The translations under genes and the position numbers were made by a program. A DNA stretch of 64,000 bases from positions 124,001-188,000 of the forward strand of contig CAWIBX010000004.1 in assembly GCA_963834405.1 (NCBI GenBank), read 5' to 3'. Position 1 is the stretch's first letter. Every line of letters starts with the position of its first letter. This document shows positions 28,335-36,356 of the stretch, one piece after another. The notes below the pieces were generated by a model that was not told the DNA's origin, ran no database searches, and saw only the letters and a list, made by a program, of their open reading frames with translations. The stretch is from Bog-473 sp963834405. Its GTDB lineage: Bacteria > Actinomycetota > Acidimicrobiia > Acidimicrobiales > RAAP-2.

Positions 28335-29573
28335 TCAGGACGTGAGCGCGGCTCGCCGCCGTGCCGGCCGCGGGAGCTCCTGTCCGTCGGAAGCGGGGGT
28401 AGCCCGCAGGCTCGCGACCGCCAGACCGACCATAAAGAGCGTCGTCGCCATGATGGCCGGCCACCAGAGGACGATGTCGTGGGCGCGTCGGTTGCCGAGG
28501 ATCAGGCAGGCAACCGAGGTCGCCGCACACACACCGAAGAGCGACCAGCTCCTCCGGATGGTCAGGAGCAGGCAGAGCGCGACCACCGGGAAGAAGTAGA
28601 ACCCGAGGAGCTCGCTCTCCAGCAGCACGCGTAGCGTGAAGGCCAGAGACATGACGAAGAGCACGGTCGGCAGGTCGTGCCGGCGACGACAGGCGACATA
28701 GCCCAGGGCCATGGCGGCGAGCATCGACACGAGACGCAGCGTCCCGCCGCTGTACGCCCCATGGCCCAGCGCGCGGGCGAAGTGGCCCAATGGCGTGCTC
28801 GACTCGTCAGCCGGGAAGTACGGCTGGTCGACAACGCGGTGCAGGGTCACGGCGGCTGAGGCCAGGAGTTCGGGCAGGAGCAACAGCACGCTCGGCAGAG
28901 CGATCCGCCAGGCCGAGCGCCACAGATCCCGCCGCCCGTAGCGAGCAACCGCCGGGGCCACCGCCAAGAGCGCGAGTGGCTGAAACGCAACCGCGACGCC
29001 GAGCAGCCAGCCGACTCGCCCCACGCGACGGGGCGAGTCGCCATCAGCGGCGAGCGCGGCCCACAACACGAGTGCCAGTGCGATGCAGTCCTCCGGGTGA
29101 CCCCAGAACACCACGTCGCTCAGCACACTCAAGCCTGCCACCGCCGCAAGGCCGGTGCGCTGCCTATTCGAGAACTGCCAGTAGCGCGCAACCGCGTCCA
29201 GCGCGAACAGCACGCTTGCCGCCATGAGGGTCGCCAGCGGAACCAGGAGGAGCCCGTAGACCATGAACCCGCCCCCGTGGGCGATGGTCGTGCGCAGGCC
29301 GACGGCGTGCCCCAACAACATGAACGGTGCGAGCAGGTACTCGAACCCGGGCGGCGAATCGATTTGTGACGGGTACGCGTAAACGGCGGAAAAATGCAGC
29401 TGGCCGACGGCGAGCGCCATGCCGGCGCTGTTCCAGAGGTCGGTGTAGACCTGCCACTTGTGGTGGGCGAACGCGCTCCACACGAGCGAGTACACCACCG
29501 AGCCGGCGACCAGCCATACGGTCACCATGACCGGCACAGACCTCGTGTCCAGCCACGACGACACCCTGCGCAT
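28335..29573 (-). CDS. Polytopic membrane protein, GT87/GT-C-like glycosyltransferase
   Basis: A 412-residue protein with about ten membrane helices. Between the first two helices lies an extracellular loop with the pattern YTDLWNSAGMALAVGQLHFSAVY and PPGFEYLLAPFM, like the loop of polyprenol-dependent GT-C sugar transferases. A conserved acidic pair is seen in WGHPEDCIAL, a feature of related mannosyl/arabinosyl transferases. The ATG at 29573 has GAGGGGGG upstream. It is divergent from the similar GT87 protein at 30007. A role in cell-envelope glycan synthesis is inferred. Confidence 0.6.
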   Translation of the reverse strand: MRRVSSWLDTRSVPVMVTVWLVAGSVVYSLVWSAFAHHKWQVYTDLWNSAGMALAVGQLHFSAVYAYPSQIDSPPGFEYLLAPFMLLGHAVGLRTTIAHGGGFMVYGLLLVPLATLMAASVLFALDAVARYWQFSNRQRTGLAAVAGLSVLSDVVFWGHPEDCIALALVLWAALAADGDSPRRVGRVGWLLGVAVAFQPLALLAVAPAVARYGRRDLWRSAWRIALPSVLLLLPELLASAAVTLHRVVDQPYFPADESSTPLGHFARALGHGAYSGGTLRLVSMLAAMALGYVACRRRHDLPTVLFVMSLAFTLRVLLESELLGFYFFPVVALCLLLTIRRSWSLFGVCAATSVACLILGNRRAHDIVLWWPAIMATTLFMVGLAVASLRATPASDGQELPRPARRRAALTS

Positions 29574-30006
29574 GATCCCCCCTCGACCGAGCGCTTGCCC
29601 GTGCGCCCGTCCCACACCATTGTGACATCGGCCCTCTGCGGCGGGCCAGGGTGTCGCAGTGGAGCGGACCTGGAAGCTCAGGAAGGATCCCCTGATCAGA
29701 CGGCTCCCCGTGGGACGGGGTGCAGAAGCAACGCAACCGCAACCGAGCCCGTCGACCCGCAACGCTGACTGCAAGGGCTCTGGGATGAACGGTGATGGAC
29801 AGCGCAGTCCGGCCCACCCCCGCACCTCCGCAATTCGTTGGCTGACCCGTTGGCTCGGACCGGGCCGCATCGGGGTCGCCCGGAGGTCTCCGACAGGGTG
29901 ACGGCGCGACTTCAGTGGACGCGGGACGACGGAAATATCGGTTCTGGCGCACACGAAATGCGCTGTTCGACCTAAACGGAAGCCACCGTCGTGACGAATA
30001 CTCAAC
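29574..30006. other. 433-base divergent intergenic region
   Basis: This lies between two divergent membrane-protein genes. Both strands contain only short frames without family resemblance or good ribosome-binding sites. I see no RNA gene or clear -35/-10 pair. An 8-base word CGTTGGCT occurs twice near 29837-29856. The region presumably holds both promoters. Confidence 0.4.
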
Positions 30007-31293
30007 GTGAAGGTCGTCGTGTCCCCCCTCGAGAGTCGGACCTCACGATGGAAGGGTGGTGGCCAGCCGCGTGCTGAAACCCGGCGTCCCGCTGGGCGCT
30101 CTGTCGCCCTCTGGCTGCTGGCTGCGCTGTCCGCCGGTTCTCTCCTTGCCTACTACTGCTTCTGGCTGGCACGCCTGCCTCAGATGGATTTTCTGGTCTA
30201 CCGAATGGCCGGTCAGCACGTCGTCGGCGGGGGCCTGTACTCGTCGCATATCACGGTGCTCGGACGGTCGTTGGTATTCATCTATCCACCGGTTTCCGCA
30301 CTCTTCTTCTGGCCTTTCTCTCTGGTCGCCCCCCATGTTGCACAGATCATCTGGGACGTCATGGACGTGGGCGCGCTCACTGCCCTGATGGCGGTGAGTC
30401 TCGCAGCGGCCCGTTCTCGGCCCGTCAACGGATCGGACTGGCGGACGTCACTGATTCTCTTGGCCCCCGTGGGATTTCTCCTGTGGCCGGTTCGCTACGA
30501 CCTCAATCTTGGTCAAATCAACCTTCTGCTCGTGCTGATGGTCGTGACGGATCTCACAATCTTGCGGACGGCGGAAGTTCCGAGCCTCCCGTGCGGCCTA
30601 CTCGTTGGCGCGGCAGCTGCTGTCAAACTGGCGCCGCTCATCTTCGTCCCGTACCTCATCACGACGCGGCAGTGGAGGTCGGCGCGCAATGCCCTTGTGA
30701 CGTTCGCAGTGGTGAGCGGAGCGATGTTCGCCGTGACTCCCCGTTCTTCGTGGCTCTACTTCACCAGATATATGACGGATCTCACACGGGCAGGTAATGA
30801 AAATGGGCTCAGCAATCAGACATTGATTACTGCTCTTCATCGGGCGCATCTCCACATCGCGTCAGTTGTCGACCTGATCGCACTCGGCGTGCTCTGCGCG
30901 GGGATCGCTCTCGCAACGGCGGCCTACCGACGCTCGTCTGCTCTGCTCGGGCTGCTCGTTTGCGCAGCGACCGGCCTTTTGATCTCACCCGTCTCCGAGA
31001 TCCACCACTACGTCTGGATCGTTCCTGGTCTCATCTGGCTGGCGGTCGGGACGGACAGGCCGCCAAGAGGCGTCTCTTGGGCGTTGGCCGGCGCAGTTGT
31101 CTACATAGTGATTCCGCAGTTCACGCCCGGAGGCACCGGGTTGATGTGGTACTTGCGAGATAACGCGTATGTCATCGCCACATTGGTCTTCCTGGGCCTG
31201 GTCGCCGTGCTTCTGTGGTCCCGTGCCCGCTCCCTCCGAGCCGATTCCGAAGCTCTTTCTCCTGACCGGCTACCGGTTCACGTGGGGCGCTGA
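30007..31293 (+). CDS. GT87-type (DUF2029) polyprenol-phosphate-mannose-dependent glycosyltransferase-like protein
   Basis: A 428-residue integral membrane protein with 10-11 helices. Family marks are MDFLVYRMAGQHVVGGGLYS in the first outer loop, FIYPPVSALFFWP, the interfacial helix GQINLLLVLMVV and HHYVWIVPG near residue 330. GT87 members add mannose from a polyprenol carrier to envelope glycolipids in mycobacteria. The start is a GTG at 30007. The base composition is visibly less GC-rich than that of flanking genes, suggesting acquisition. The stop runs directly into a 22-bp tandem repeat. Confidence 0.72.
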   Translation: MKVVVSPLESRTSRWKGGGQPRAETRRPAGRSVALWLLAALSAGSLLAYYCFWLARLPQMDFLVYRMAGQHVVGGGLYSSHITVLGRSLVFIYPPVSALFFWPFSLVAPHVAQIIWDVMDVGALTALMAVSLAAARSRPVNGSDWRTSLILLAPVGFLLWPVRYDLNLGQINLLLVLMVVTDLTILRTAEVPSLPCGLLVGAAAAVKLAPLIFVPYLITTRQWRSARNALVTFAVVSGAMFAVTPRSSWLYFTRYMTDLTRAGNENGLSNQTLITALHRAHLHIASVVDLIALGVLCAGIALATAAYRRSSALLGLLVCAATGLLISPVSEIHHYVWIVPGLIWLAVGTDRPPRGVSWALAGAVVYIVIPQFTPGGTGLMWYLRDNAYVIATLVFLGLVAVLLWSRARSLRADSEALSPDRLPVHVGR

Positions 31294-31397
31294 TCACCGG
31301 TTGCCGGGTAGCGGATCAACCGTTACTGCGTCACAAATCACCCGTTACTGGCTTGCAGATCCGCCGTTATTGATCTGGAACAGATCAGCCGTGGCAA
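31292..31397 (+). repeat. 22-bp imperfect tandem repeat, four units plus a displaced fifth
   Basis: Units start at 31292, 31314, 31336 and 31358, exactly 22 bases apart, each beginning (G/A)ATC and sharing CCGTTACTG or a close variant. A fifth, partial copy starts at 31383 (GATCAGCCGT). The array begins at the stop codon of the GT87-like gene and ends 13 bases before the 3' end of tRNA-Arg. A period of two helical turns suits a protein-binding array, but no binding protein is identified. Confidence 0.7.
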
Positions 31398-31409
31398 TAG
31401 AGCTCAGGG

Positions 31410-31482
31410 CGCCCCCGGCAGGAGTCGAACCTGCGACCCTTGGATTAGAAGTCCATCGCTCTGTCCTCTGAGCTACGGGGGC
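31410..31482 (-). tRNA. tRNA-Arg (anticodon TCT)
   Basis: On the minus strand the acceptor GCCCCCG pairs with CGGGGGC, the anticodon stem ATGGA/TCCAA-side closes the loop CTTCTAA (anticodon TCT), and the T-arm GCAGG-TTCGACT-CCTGC is perfect. The discriminator is G and CCA is not encoded. A TAGAGT on the minus strand (31497 to 31492), about ten bases before the 5' end, is a suitable -10. The 276 bases from here to tRNA-His hold nothing else I can support. Confidence 0.96.
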
Positions 31483-31759
31483 CCGCCATGAACTCTACGT
31501 GTCACCCTGCCCTCCAGTTTGCCAACGTTCAGCGTGAGGGCCCTGCTTGGTTCCAGTACGCGGAACGGACCGATTGCTGCAGCACCTTCGCTTTGACGAT
31601 TTGCATGTGTCCGTACCACGTCGAGGAACGGCGCGGTGAAACCGTCACGACACTCCTACGAGGTTCGTCAAGGAGCCAACCACCCCTTGGGGCCGGGCTC
31701 TGTCGGGCTGAGGCCGTGCGAACCACGCCGACGCGGTTGTGCCACACTGGTCCCCCTCG

Positions 31760-31833
31760 GTGGGCGTAGCTCAGTTGGTTAGAGCGCCAGGTTGTGGTCC
31801 TGGAGGTCGGGGGTTCGAGACCCCTCGCTCACC
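31760..31833 (+). tRNA. tRNA-His (anticodon GTG)
   Basis: The acceptor GTGGGCG pairs with CGCTCAC (one G-T), the anticodon loop TTGTGGT gives GTG, and the T-arm is GGGGG-TTCGAGA-CCCCT. The discriminator is C, and a G lies at 31759 as the encoded G-1, both typical of tRNA-His. CCA is not encoded. Confidence 0.96.
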
Positions 31834-31901
31834 CCGAATCACACCGTTGTCCCGCTCGTGGGGCCGCGGTCTCGGTCGGCGGTACGAACGGGGGTCGGAC
31901 G

Positions 31902-32726
31902 ATGAGCGCAGCGGAGGGACGGACCGTCCTGGTGACAGGCGCGTCGTCCGGTATCGGTGCCGCGGTCGCCCGAGAACTGGCCGCCCGCGGTGACACGGTG
32001 GCCCTCGTCGCGCGTCGGCGCGAGCGTCTGGGCGAGGTGCTGGCCGACTGCCGGCGCACCTCGCCGGCCTCGGAACGCTGGGCGGCCGACCTCTCTGACC
32101 CGACAGAGGCGGCCGACCTGGCACTGGCGATCTGGGACCACTACGGGTCGCTGGACGTCGTCATCAACAACGCCGCCGTTCCCATGCGCCGGCACGCCAC
32201 TCGGCTGACCCTCGCCGAAGTCGAACGCACGATGCGGATCAACTACCTCTCCCCCGTCGCCATCACGCTGGCGGTGCTGCCGCGGATGCTCGAGCGGAGT
32301 TCCGGCACGATCGTCAACGTCTCGAGCCTGGGCGGGCGCCTCGGCATCGCGACCGAAGCGGCCTACTCGGGCTCGAAGTTCGCGCTGGCGGGGTGGAGCG
32401 AGTCGCTGGCGATAGACCTCGACGGCTCGGGCGTGGCCGTGAAGCTCGTCCTGCCCGGTGCCATCGATACCGAGATCTGGGACCAACCCGACAACGACGC
32501 GCCCCTGTACGACGGCCCGAAGGAGCCACCCGAAGCGATCGCGGGCGGCGTGGTCGACGCCATCGACAGCCCGCACTTCGAGCATTATCTGCCTGACATG
32601 AAGGCCGTGATTGAGTTCAAGACGTCCGACATCGACGCGTTCATGGCCGGCATGCGCGCCATGACGGAGCAGGCAGCGTCGGGCGGCGGTGCAGGTGCAG
32701 GCAAAGCCGGGGGCGGTGCCCCATGA
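31902..32726 (+). CDS. Short-chain dehydrogenase/reductase
   Basis: A classical SDR of 274 residues. The cofactor motif is TGASSGIG near residue 12, NNAA lies around residue 87, and the catalytic S and YxxxK occur in VNVSSLGG and AAYSGSKFALAGW. The arginines after the second strand (RRRERL) favour NADP(H). The C-terminus ends in a Gly/Ala-rich tail. The start ATG lies 68 bases after tRNA-His; an upstream in-frame start would run into the tRNA. It overlaps the next dehydrogenase by four bases (ATGA), so they form one unit. Confidence 0.9.
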   Translation: MSAAEGRTVLVTGASSGIGAAVARELAARGDTVALVARRRERLGEVLADCRRTSPASERWAADLSDPTEAADLALAIWDHYGSLDVVINNAAVPMRRHATRLTLAEVERTMRINYLSPVAITLAVLPRMLERSSGTIVNVSSLGGRLGIATEAAYSGSKFALAGWSESLAIDLDGSGVAVKLVLPGAIDTEIWDQPDNDAPLYDGPKEPPEAIAGGVVDAIDSPHFEHYLPDMKAVIEFKTSDIDAFMAGMRAMTEQAASGGGAGAGKAGGGAP

Positions 32727-33961
32727 AGGCGCTCCTGTTCGGCGCACCGCCCGATCCGTCCGAGGTCCGCCCCACCCCCGAGGACGAGCTCGAGACCATG
32801 CTGGCGGGAATCCCCTTCGGGCTGCACCAGATCGACGACGCTCGTGCCGTCCGCCCCGACTGGGTGATCACCAAGCCGATCCTCTCGGGGATCTGCGGCT
32901 CCGACGCCAAACTCGTCCTGGGCGACTTCAACACGGGCGACATCGACAACCCGATGGCCGCCTTCTCGTCGCTCCCCCACGTCCCCGGGCACGAGGTCGT
33001 CGCCGAGGTGACCGCGCTGGGACCCGAGGCGCGCGGGCTCGAGGTGGGCCAGCGGGTGGTCCTCAACCCGTGGCTGACCTGCGGCCCGCGGGGCATCACA
33101 CCGCTGTGCCCGCCCTGCCAGGCGGGCGACCTCAGCCTCTGTTGGAGTTTCACCAAGGGTGACCTCGGCCCGGGTGTGCACGTCGGCGTGATCACCGCTG
33201 CACCGGGCGCCTGGGCCGAGGGATTGGCCGCCCACGACTCCATGCTCATTCCCGTTCCCGAGGGCGTGTCCGACGAGGCCGCCGTGCTGGCCGACCCGTT
33301 CTCCGTGTCCTTCCACGCCATCGTGCGCCACCCGCCTCCGCCGCAGGGACGGGTGCTCGTGTACGGGGCGGGCACCCTCGGGCTGACCAGCGTCGCCATC
33401 CTGCGCGCGCTCTACCCGGACGTCGAAGTGGGTGTCGTGGCGCGCTTCGAGGCGCAGCAGGAGATGGCAGAGCGCTTCGGCGCCGCCGCCGTTTTCGCCC
33501 ACAAGCCCAGACTGGCGCTGGTCGAGGCACTGGCTGAGTGGTCCGGCGGCGTGCTCTACCCGGCGCTCGACGGATTACCCACCGCGCACCCCGGTCACAT
33601 CGACGTGGTCTACGACACCATCGCCAAAGCGGAGACGCTCGAGGTCGGCGTACGCGTCCTCGCCGAGCGGGGCCGTCTCGTCTACACGGGCGTCGCCACG
33701 CCCGAGCGCTGGGAGTCCACGCCGATCTACTTCAAGGAGCTCACCATCGCCGGTTCCAACGCGTTCGGGCTCGAGGACTTCGAGGGGACGCGGCAGCACG
33801 CGATCGCGCACTACCTCGCGTTGGTGCGCGACGGGCGCCTCGACATCACCCCGATGCTGACCCACCGCTTCCGGTTGGAGGAGTGGTGGCCCGCACTGAA
33901 GGCGCTGGCCCGGCAGGACCACAGCGGCGCCCTCAAGGTCGCCTTCACGCCGAACGGCTGA
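32723..33961 (+). CDS. Zinc-dependent medium-chain alcohol dehydrogenase
   Basis: A 412-residue MDR enzyme. Catalytic zinc ligands lie in GICGSDAK and VPGHEVVAEV. A structural-zinc-like cysteine group (CGPRGITPLCPPCQAGDLSLC, split here: three later Cys at short spacing) follows near residue 115. The Rossmann motif is VYGAGTLGLTSVAIL. The substrate is unknown. Co-translation with the SDR and closeness to an FGGY kinase suggest polyol or sugar-alcohol catabolism, an inference only. Confidence 0.87.
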   Translation: MKALLFGAPPDPSEVRPTPEDELETMLAGIPFGLHQIDDARAVRPDWVITKPILSGICGSDAKLVLGDFNTGDIDNPMAAFSSLPHVPGHEVVAEVTALGPEARGLEVGQRVVLNPWLTCGPRGITPLCPPCQAGDLSLCWSFTKGDLGPGVHVGVITAAPGAWAEGLAAHDSMLIPVPEGVSDEAAVLADPFSVSFHAIVRHPPPPQGRVLVYGAGTLGLTSVAILRALYPDVEVGVVARFEAQQEMAERFGAAAVFAHKPRLALVEALAEWSGGVLYPALDGLPTAHPGHIDVVYDTIAKAETLEVGVRVLAERGRLVYTGVATPERWESTPIYFKELTIAGSNAFGLEDFEGTRQHAIAHYLALVRDGRLDITPMLTHRFRLEEWWPALKALARQDHSGALKVAFTPNG

Positions 33962-33982
33962 AGCGCGCGGCGGGACGCCGGG

Positions 33983-35410
33983 TCAGGCGCCGGTGCCCAG
34001 CTCGCTGAAGCGCGTGTAGCGCCCCTCGGCCGCCCGCGCCCAGGCCGGGTCCGGCTCTATGCGACGGCCGATGGCGGCCCAGCGCGCGGAGTCGTCGAGG
34101 GAGGTCTCGAGCCCGGCGGCCATGCGGGCGAAGTAGGCGGCGCCGAACGCGGCCCCCTCCGGGACCGCGACGGCGTCGACGGGCAGGTTCGTCGCGTCGG
34201 CGACGGCGGCCATCCATGCCGTGACCCGTGACCCGCCGCCGCTGGCGACGATCCGGGTCGCCTTCACGCCGGCCCGGTCCAACATGCGCCGCACCACGAA
34301 CCCGCTCGCCTCGAACGCCGCCCGCTCCAGCGCCTCGGGGCCCGACCCGATGTCGAGGCCGTAGAGGTTGGAGCGCAGCGTGTGGTCCTCGAACGGCGTC
34401 CGCTCTCCGCGCACGTAGGGCAGCCAGACCGGCACCCGGTCCGGGCGGCCCAGCCTCGGCTCCAGGCGCTCACGGGAGGGACCGGGGCGCGGCGCGCCCC
34501 GCAGGAGGGTGCGCGCCCAATCGACGAACAGCGCGCCTGCGTTACTCGGGCCGCCGATGAGGAATCGATCGCGTGTCGTGTGCGGGTAACTGATCAGGCC
34601 GGGTGCCACCAGCCATTCGTCGCAGACCGCCCACACAATGAGGGTGGCCCCGAAGATCACCAGCACGTCCCCCGGCTCGTTGGCGCCGGCCACGATCTGG
34701 TCGCACAGTGCGTCGATGGTGCCGCCGGTGACGACCGTGTCCGAGTCGGGCAGCGTCCCGGCCGCCTGGCCCATCGGGACGACGATCGGCATCTGCGACT
34801 CGTCGACGCCCATCGAGCCGAGCAGCTCGGCGTCCCACCGCCCGGCCCGCAGGAGGGAGCCGAGTGCGGCGGTGACGCCGGTGTCGATGGCGGGCAGCCC
34901 CGACAGCGCGTGGGTGGCGACCGCCTGGCAGGGCCAGTACCCGCGCGCGCCGGGCACCTCGGCGGCCGCCCACCGCAGGAAGCCCTCGCCGTCGGGCATG
35001 GTCCCGGGTGGCACCACCTCCTCGGGGTCCGGCGCCACGGCGGGCCGCCCCTCCCGGTCGCCGTAGAGGAGACCGGGCAGCACGGGCACACCGCTGCGGT
35101 TGACCGCGGTGAGCGACGGCACCATGGAGGCCACCGCCACGCCGGCCAACCCGTCTCCTTCGGCCTGGAGCTGTGCCCTCAGGTCGGCGAAGGCGCGCCT
35201 GGGCCCGTTACGCCAGGCCTTCTTGGCGTCGTGGCGCAAGATGTCCGGTTCGGGCGCCACCACGGCGTGGGGGACCCGGCTGCGGGCGACGACGGTGCCG
35301 TCCTGGTCGACGGCCAGCGTCTTCACGGACGTCGTGCCGATGTCGACGCCGACCGTGACGCTGCGTCCGGACCGGCTCACGAATCTGACGCCCGTGTCAT
35401 GATCCGTCAT
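33983..35410 (-). CDS. FGGY-family carbohydrate kinase (xylulokinase-like)
   Basis: A 475-residue two-domain kinase of the ASKHA fold. The N-terminal phosphate loop is GVDIGTTSVKTLAVD, and the C-terminal domain has VASGGGSRVTAWMAAVADATN and PEGAAFGAAYFA. The carbohydrate-contact signature PYVRGERTPFEDHTLR is in the form seen in xylulokinases. It phosphorylates a sugar or polyol with ATP. The ATG at 35410 has AAGG upstream. It is convergent with the alcohol dehydrogenase, so it is not in the same transcript. Confidence 0.88.
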   Translation of the reverse strand: MTDHDTGVRFVSRSGRSVTVGVDIGTTSVKTLAVDQDGTVVARSRVPHAVVAPEPDILRHDAKKAWRNGPRRAFADLRAQLQAEGDGLAGVAVASMVPSLTAVNRSGVPVLPGLLYGDREGRPAVAPDPEEVVPPGTMPDGEGFLRWAAAEVPGARGYWPCQAVATHALSGLPAIDTGVTAALGSLLRAGRWDAELLGSMGVDESQMPIVVPMGQAAGTLPDSDTVVTGGTIDALCDQIVAGANEPGDVLVIFGATLIVWAVCDEWLVAPGLISYPHTTRDRFLIGGPSNAGALFVDWARTLLRGAPRPGPSRERLEPRLGRPDRVPVWLPYVRGERTPFEDHTLRSNLYGLDIGSGPEALERAAFEASGFVVRRMLDRAGVKATRIVASGGGSRVTAWMAAVADATNLPVDAVAVPEGAAFGAAYFARMAAGLETSLDDSARWAAIGRRIEPDPAWARAAEGRYTRFSELGTGA

Positions 35411-35588
35411 TCTGCCTTATTGGTTTGTAGAGCCGCGTCTAGCCGCGTCCAACGCTGTGACGTGCTGGATTGTGGGTGGCCGAGGCGCGGTCCCTGTTCG
35501 TTCTGTGCAAAATCTGCCCCAGGATCTGCCCCATAAACGGCGCGTTGTGGACGAGGGAGCGGTTCTACGCCACCGCTCCACGCCCGCA

Positions 35589-35792
35589 TCAGGCCGGCGG
35601 TGCGTCAAGGAAGCGGACGCTGACTTGCATGGCCGCGCCGTCGACTTCGGTCACGACGGTGTACGCCCCAGCGGTGGTGACCGTGAAGCGAACTCCAACG
35701 GGTAGGACTGCGGATGTTTCCCATCCCTCGGCATGTCCCGGCCCTTGACCCATTCGGAATTTCGTCTCCAGCGGCTCGTTGGCTGGCTCCAT
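35589..35792 (-). CDS. Small hypothetical protein, possibly a truncated gene
   Basis: From the ATG at 35792 this encodes 67 residues ending in a beta-strand-rich half (VGVRFTVTTAGAYTVVTEVDGAAMQVSVRF). The pattern of a strand, GxY, then VDG resembles the C-terminal half of small immunoglobulin-like actinobacterial proteins. The frame stays open upstream to 35942 (GVSRQCHILAPT before the ATG reads like coding), so the start is uncertain and the N-terminal half may be missing. It lies in a 946-base stretch with another gene remnant. No function is assigned. Confidence 0.4.
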   Translation of the reverse strand: MEPANEPLETKFRMGQGPGHAEGWETSAVLPVGVRFTVTTAGAYTVVTEVDGAAMQVSVRFLDAPPA

Positions 35793-35988
35793 AGTCGGCG
35801 CCAAAATGTGGCACTGCCGCGAGACGCCGTCATGGACGGGCCGGTGGTTCTCGCCGCGAGGCGACAGGTGGTTCCGGGTGTGGGTGTGCCCCGACCATCT
35901 GGACGGGCTAACTGGGCTGCGGCAGAGAGTGTTTGGTGACAAGAGGATCCTCGAGGGTTACGGACCGGCGTAGCTCGGGGATGTCCCA

Positions 35989-36285
35989 CTAGCCTCGGAT
36001 GGGCGGCTTCCTGTAGTCGAACGTGTAGCACCAGCGGAGGGCTTGCACCGCCTCCCCTGCAACCTCGGGATGAAGCTCGTGGAACCTCCTGGATGCAGCC
36101 TCGCCGATGCTCACGAAGTCCGGAGCCGTCAGATGAGCGTCGGAGGCGTAGAAGTCACCTTCAAGGGCACGAACTTGCGTGAGAAGGTCAGCCGCCTTTC
36201 CGAGCCAAAACCGCTCGATTAGCCGCTGCTCATCACGGCTGGGCCATGACGTGGTGCCCCAGAGCCTTGCGACGAAGAAGGGGCG
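35989..36285 (-). pseudogene. Gene remnant: 98-codon open frame without a start codon
   Basis: On the minus strand an open frame runs from just after a TGA (complement of 36286-36288) to TAG at 35989-35991. It contains no ATG or GTG near its beginning, yet reads like real protein: SRDEQRLIERFWLGKAADLL, then LEGDFYASDAHLTAPDF, VSIGEAASRRFHELHPEVAG and ALRWCYTFDYRKPP. Codon use and amphipathic helices are protein-like. It is probably the C-terminus of a gene whose 5' part was lost when the neighbouring DUF2142 gene was placed here. The family is not recognised. Confidence 0.45.
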
Positions 36286-36356
36286 TCACGCGCGCCCCGC
36301 CCTCGAACGGTGTGCAGTCTCAGGCGCTGGGCCAGGTTCCGTCGACGAAGTTGTGG

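Noticed and set aside
31292..31397. CRISPR array
   Set aside because: The units follow without spacers at 22-base period and no cas gene is near.
31488..31769. 93-codon frame between tRNA-Arg and tRNA-His
   Set aside because: Runs into tRNA-His, has no ribosome-binding site and no protein-like pattern.
31410..31833. Genomic island bounded by duplicated tRNA ends
   Set aside because: I looked for repeats of the 3' ends of tRNA-Arg, tRNA-His and tRNA-Pro elsewhere in the window and saw none.
35407..35608. Possible integrase tail or phage attachment remnant upstream of the FGGY kinase
   Set aside because: Short frames with weak resemblance; no catalytic Arg/Tyr box, no matching att repeat found at the tRNA genes.
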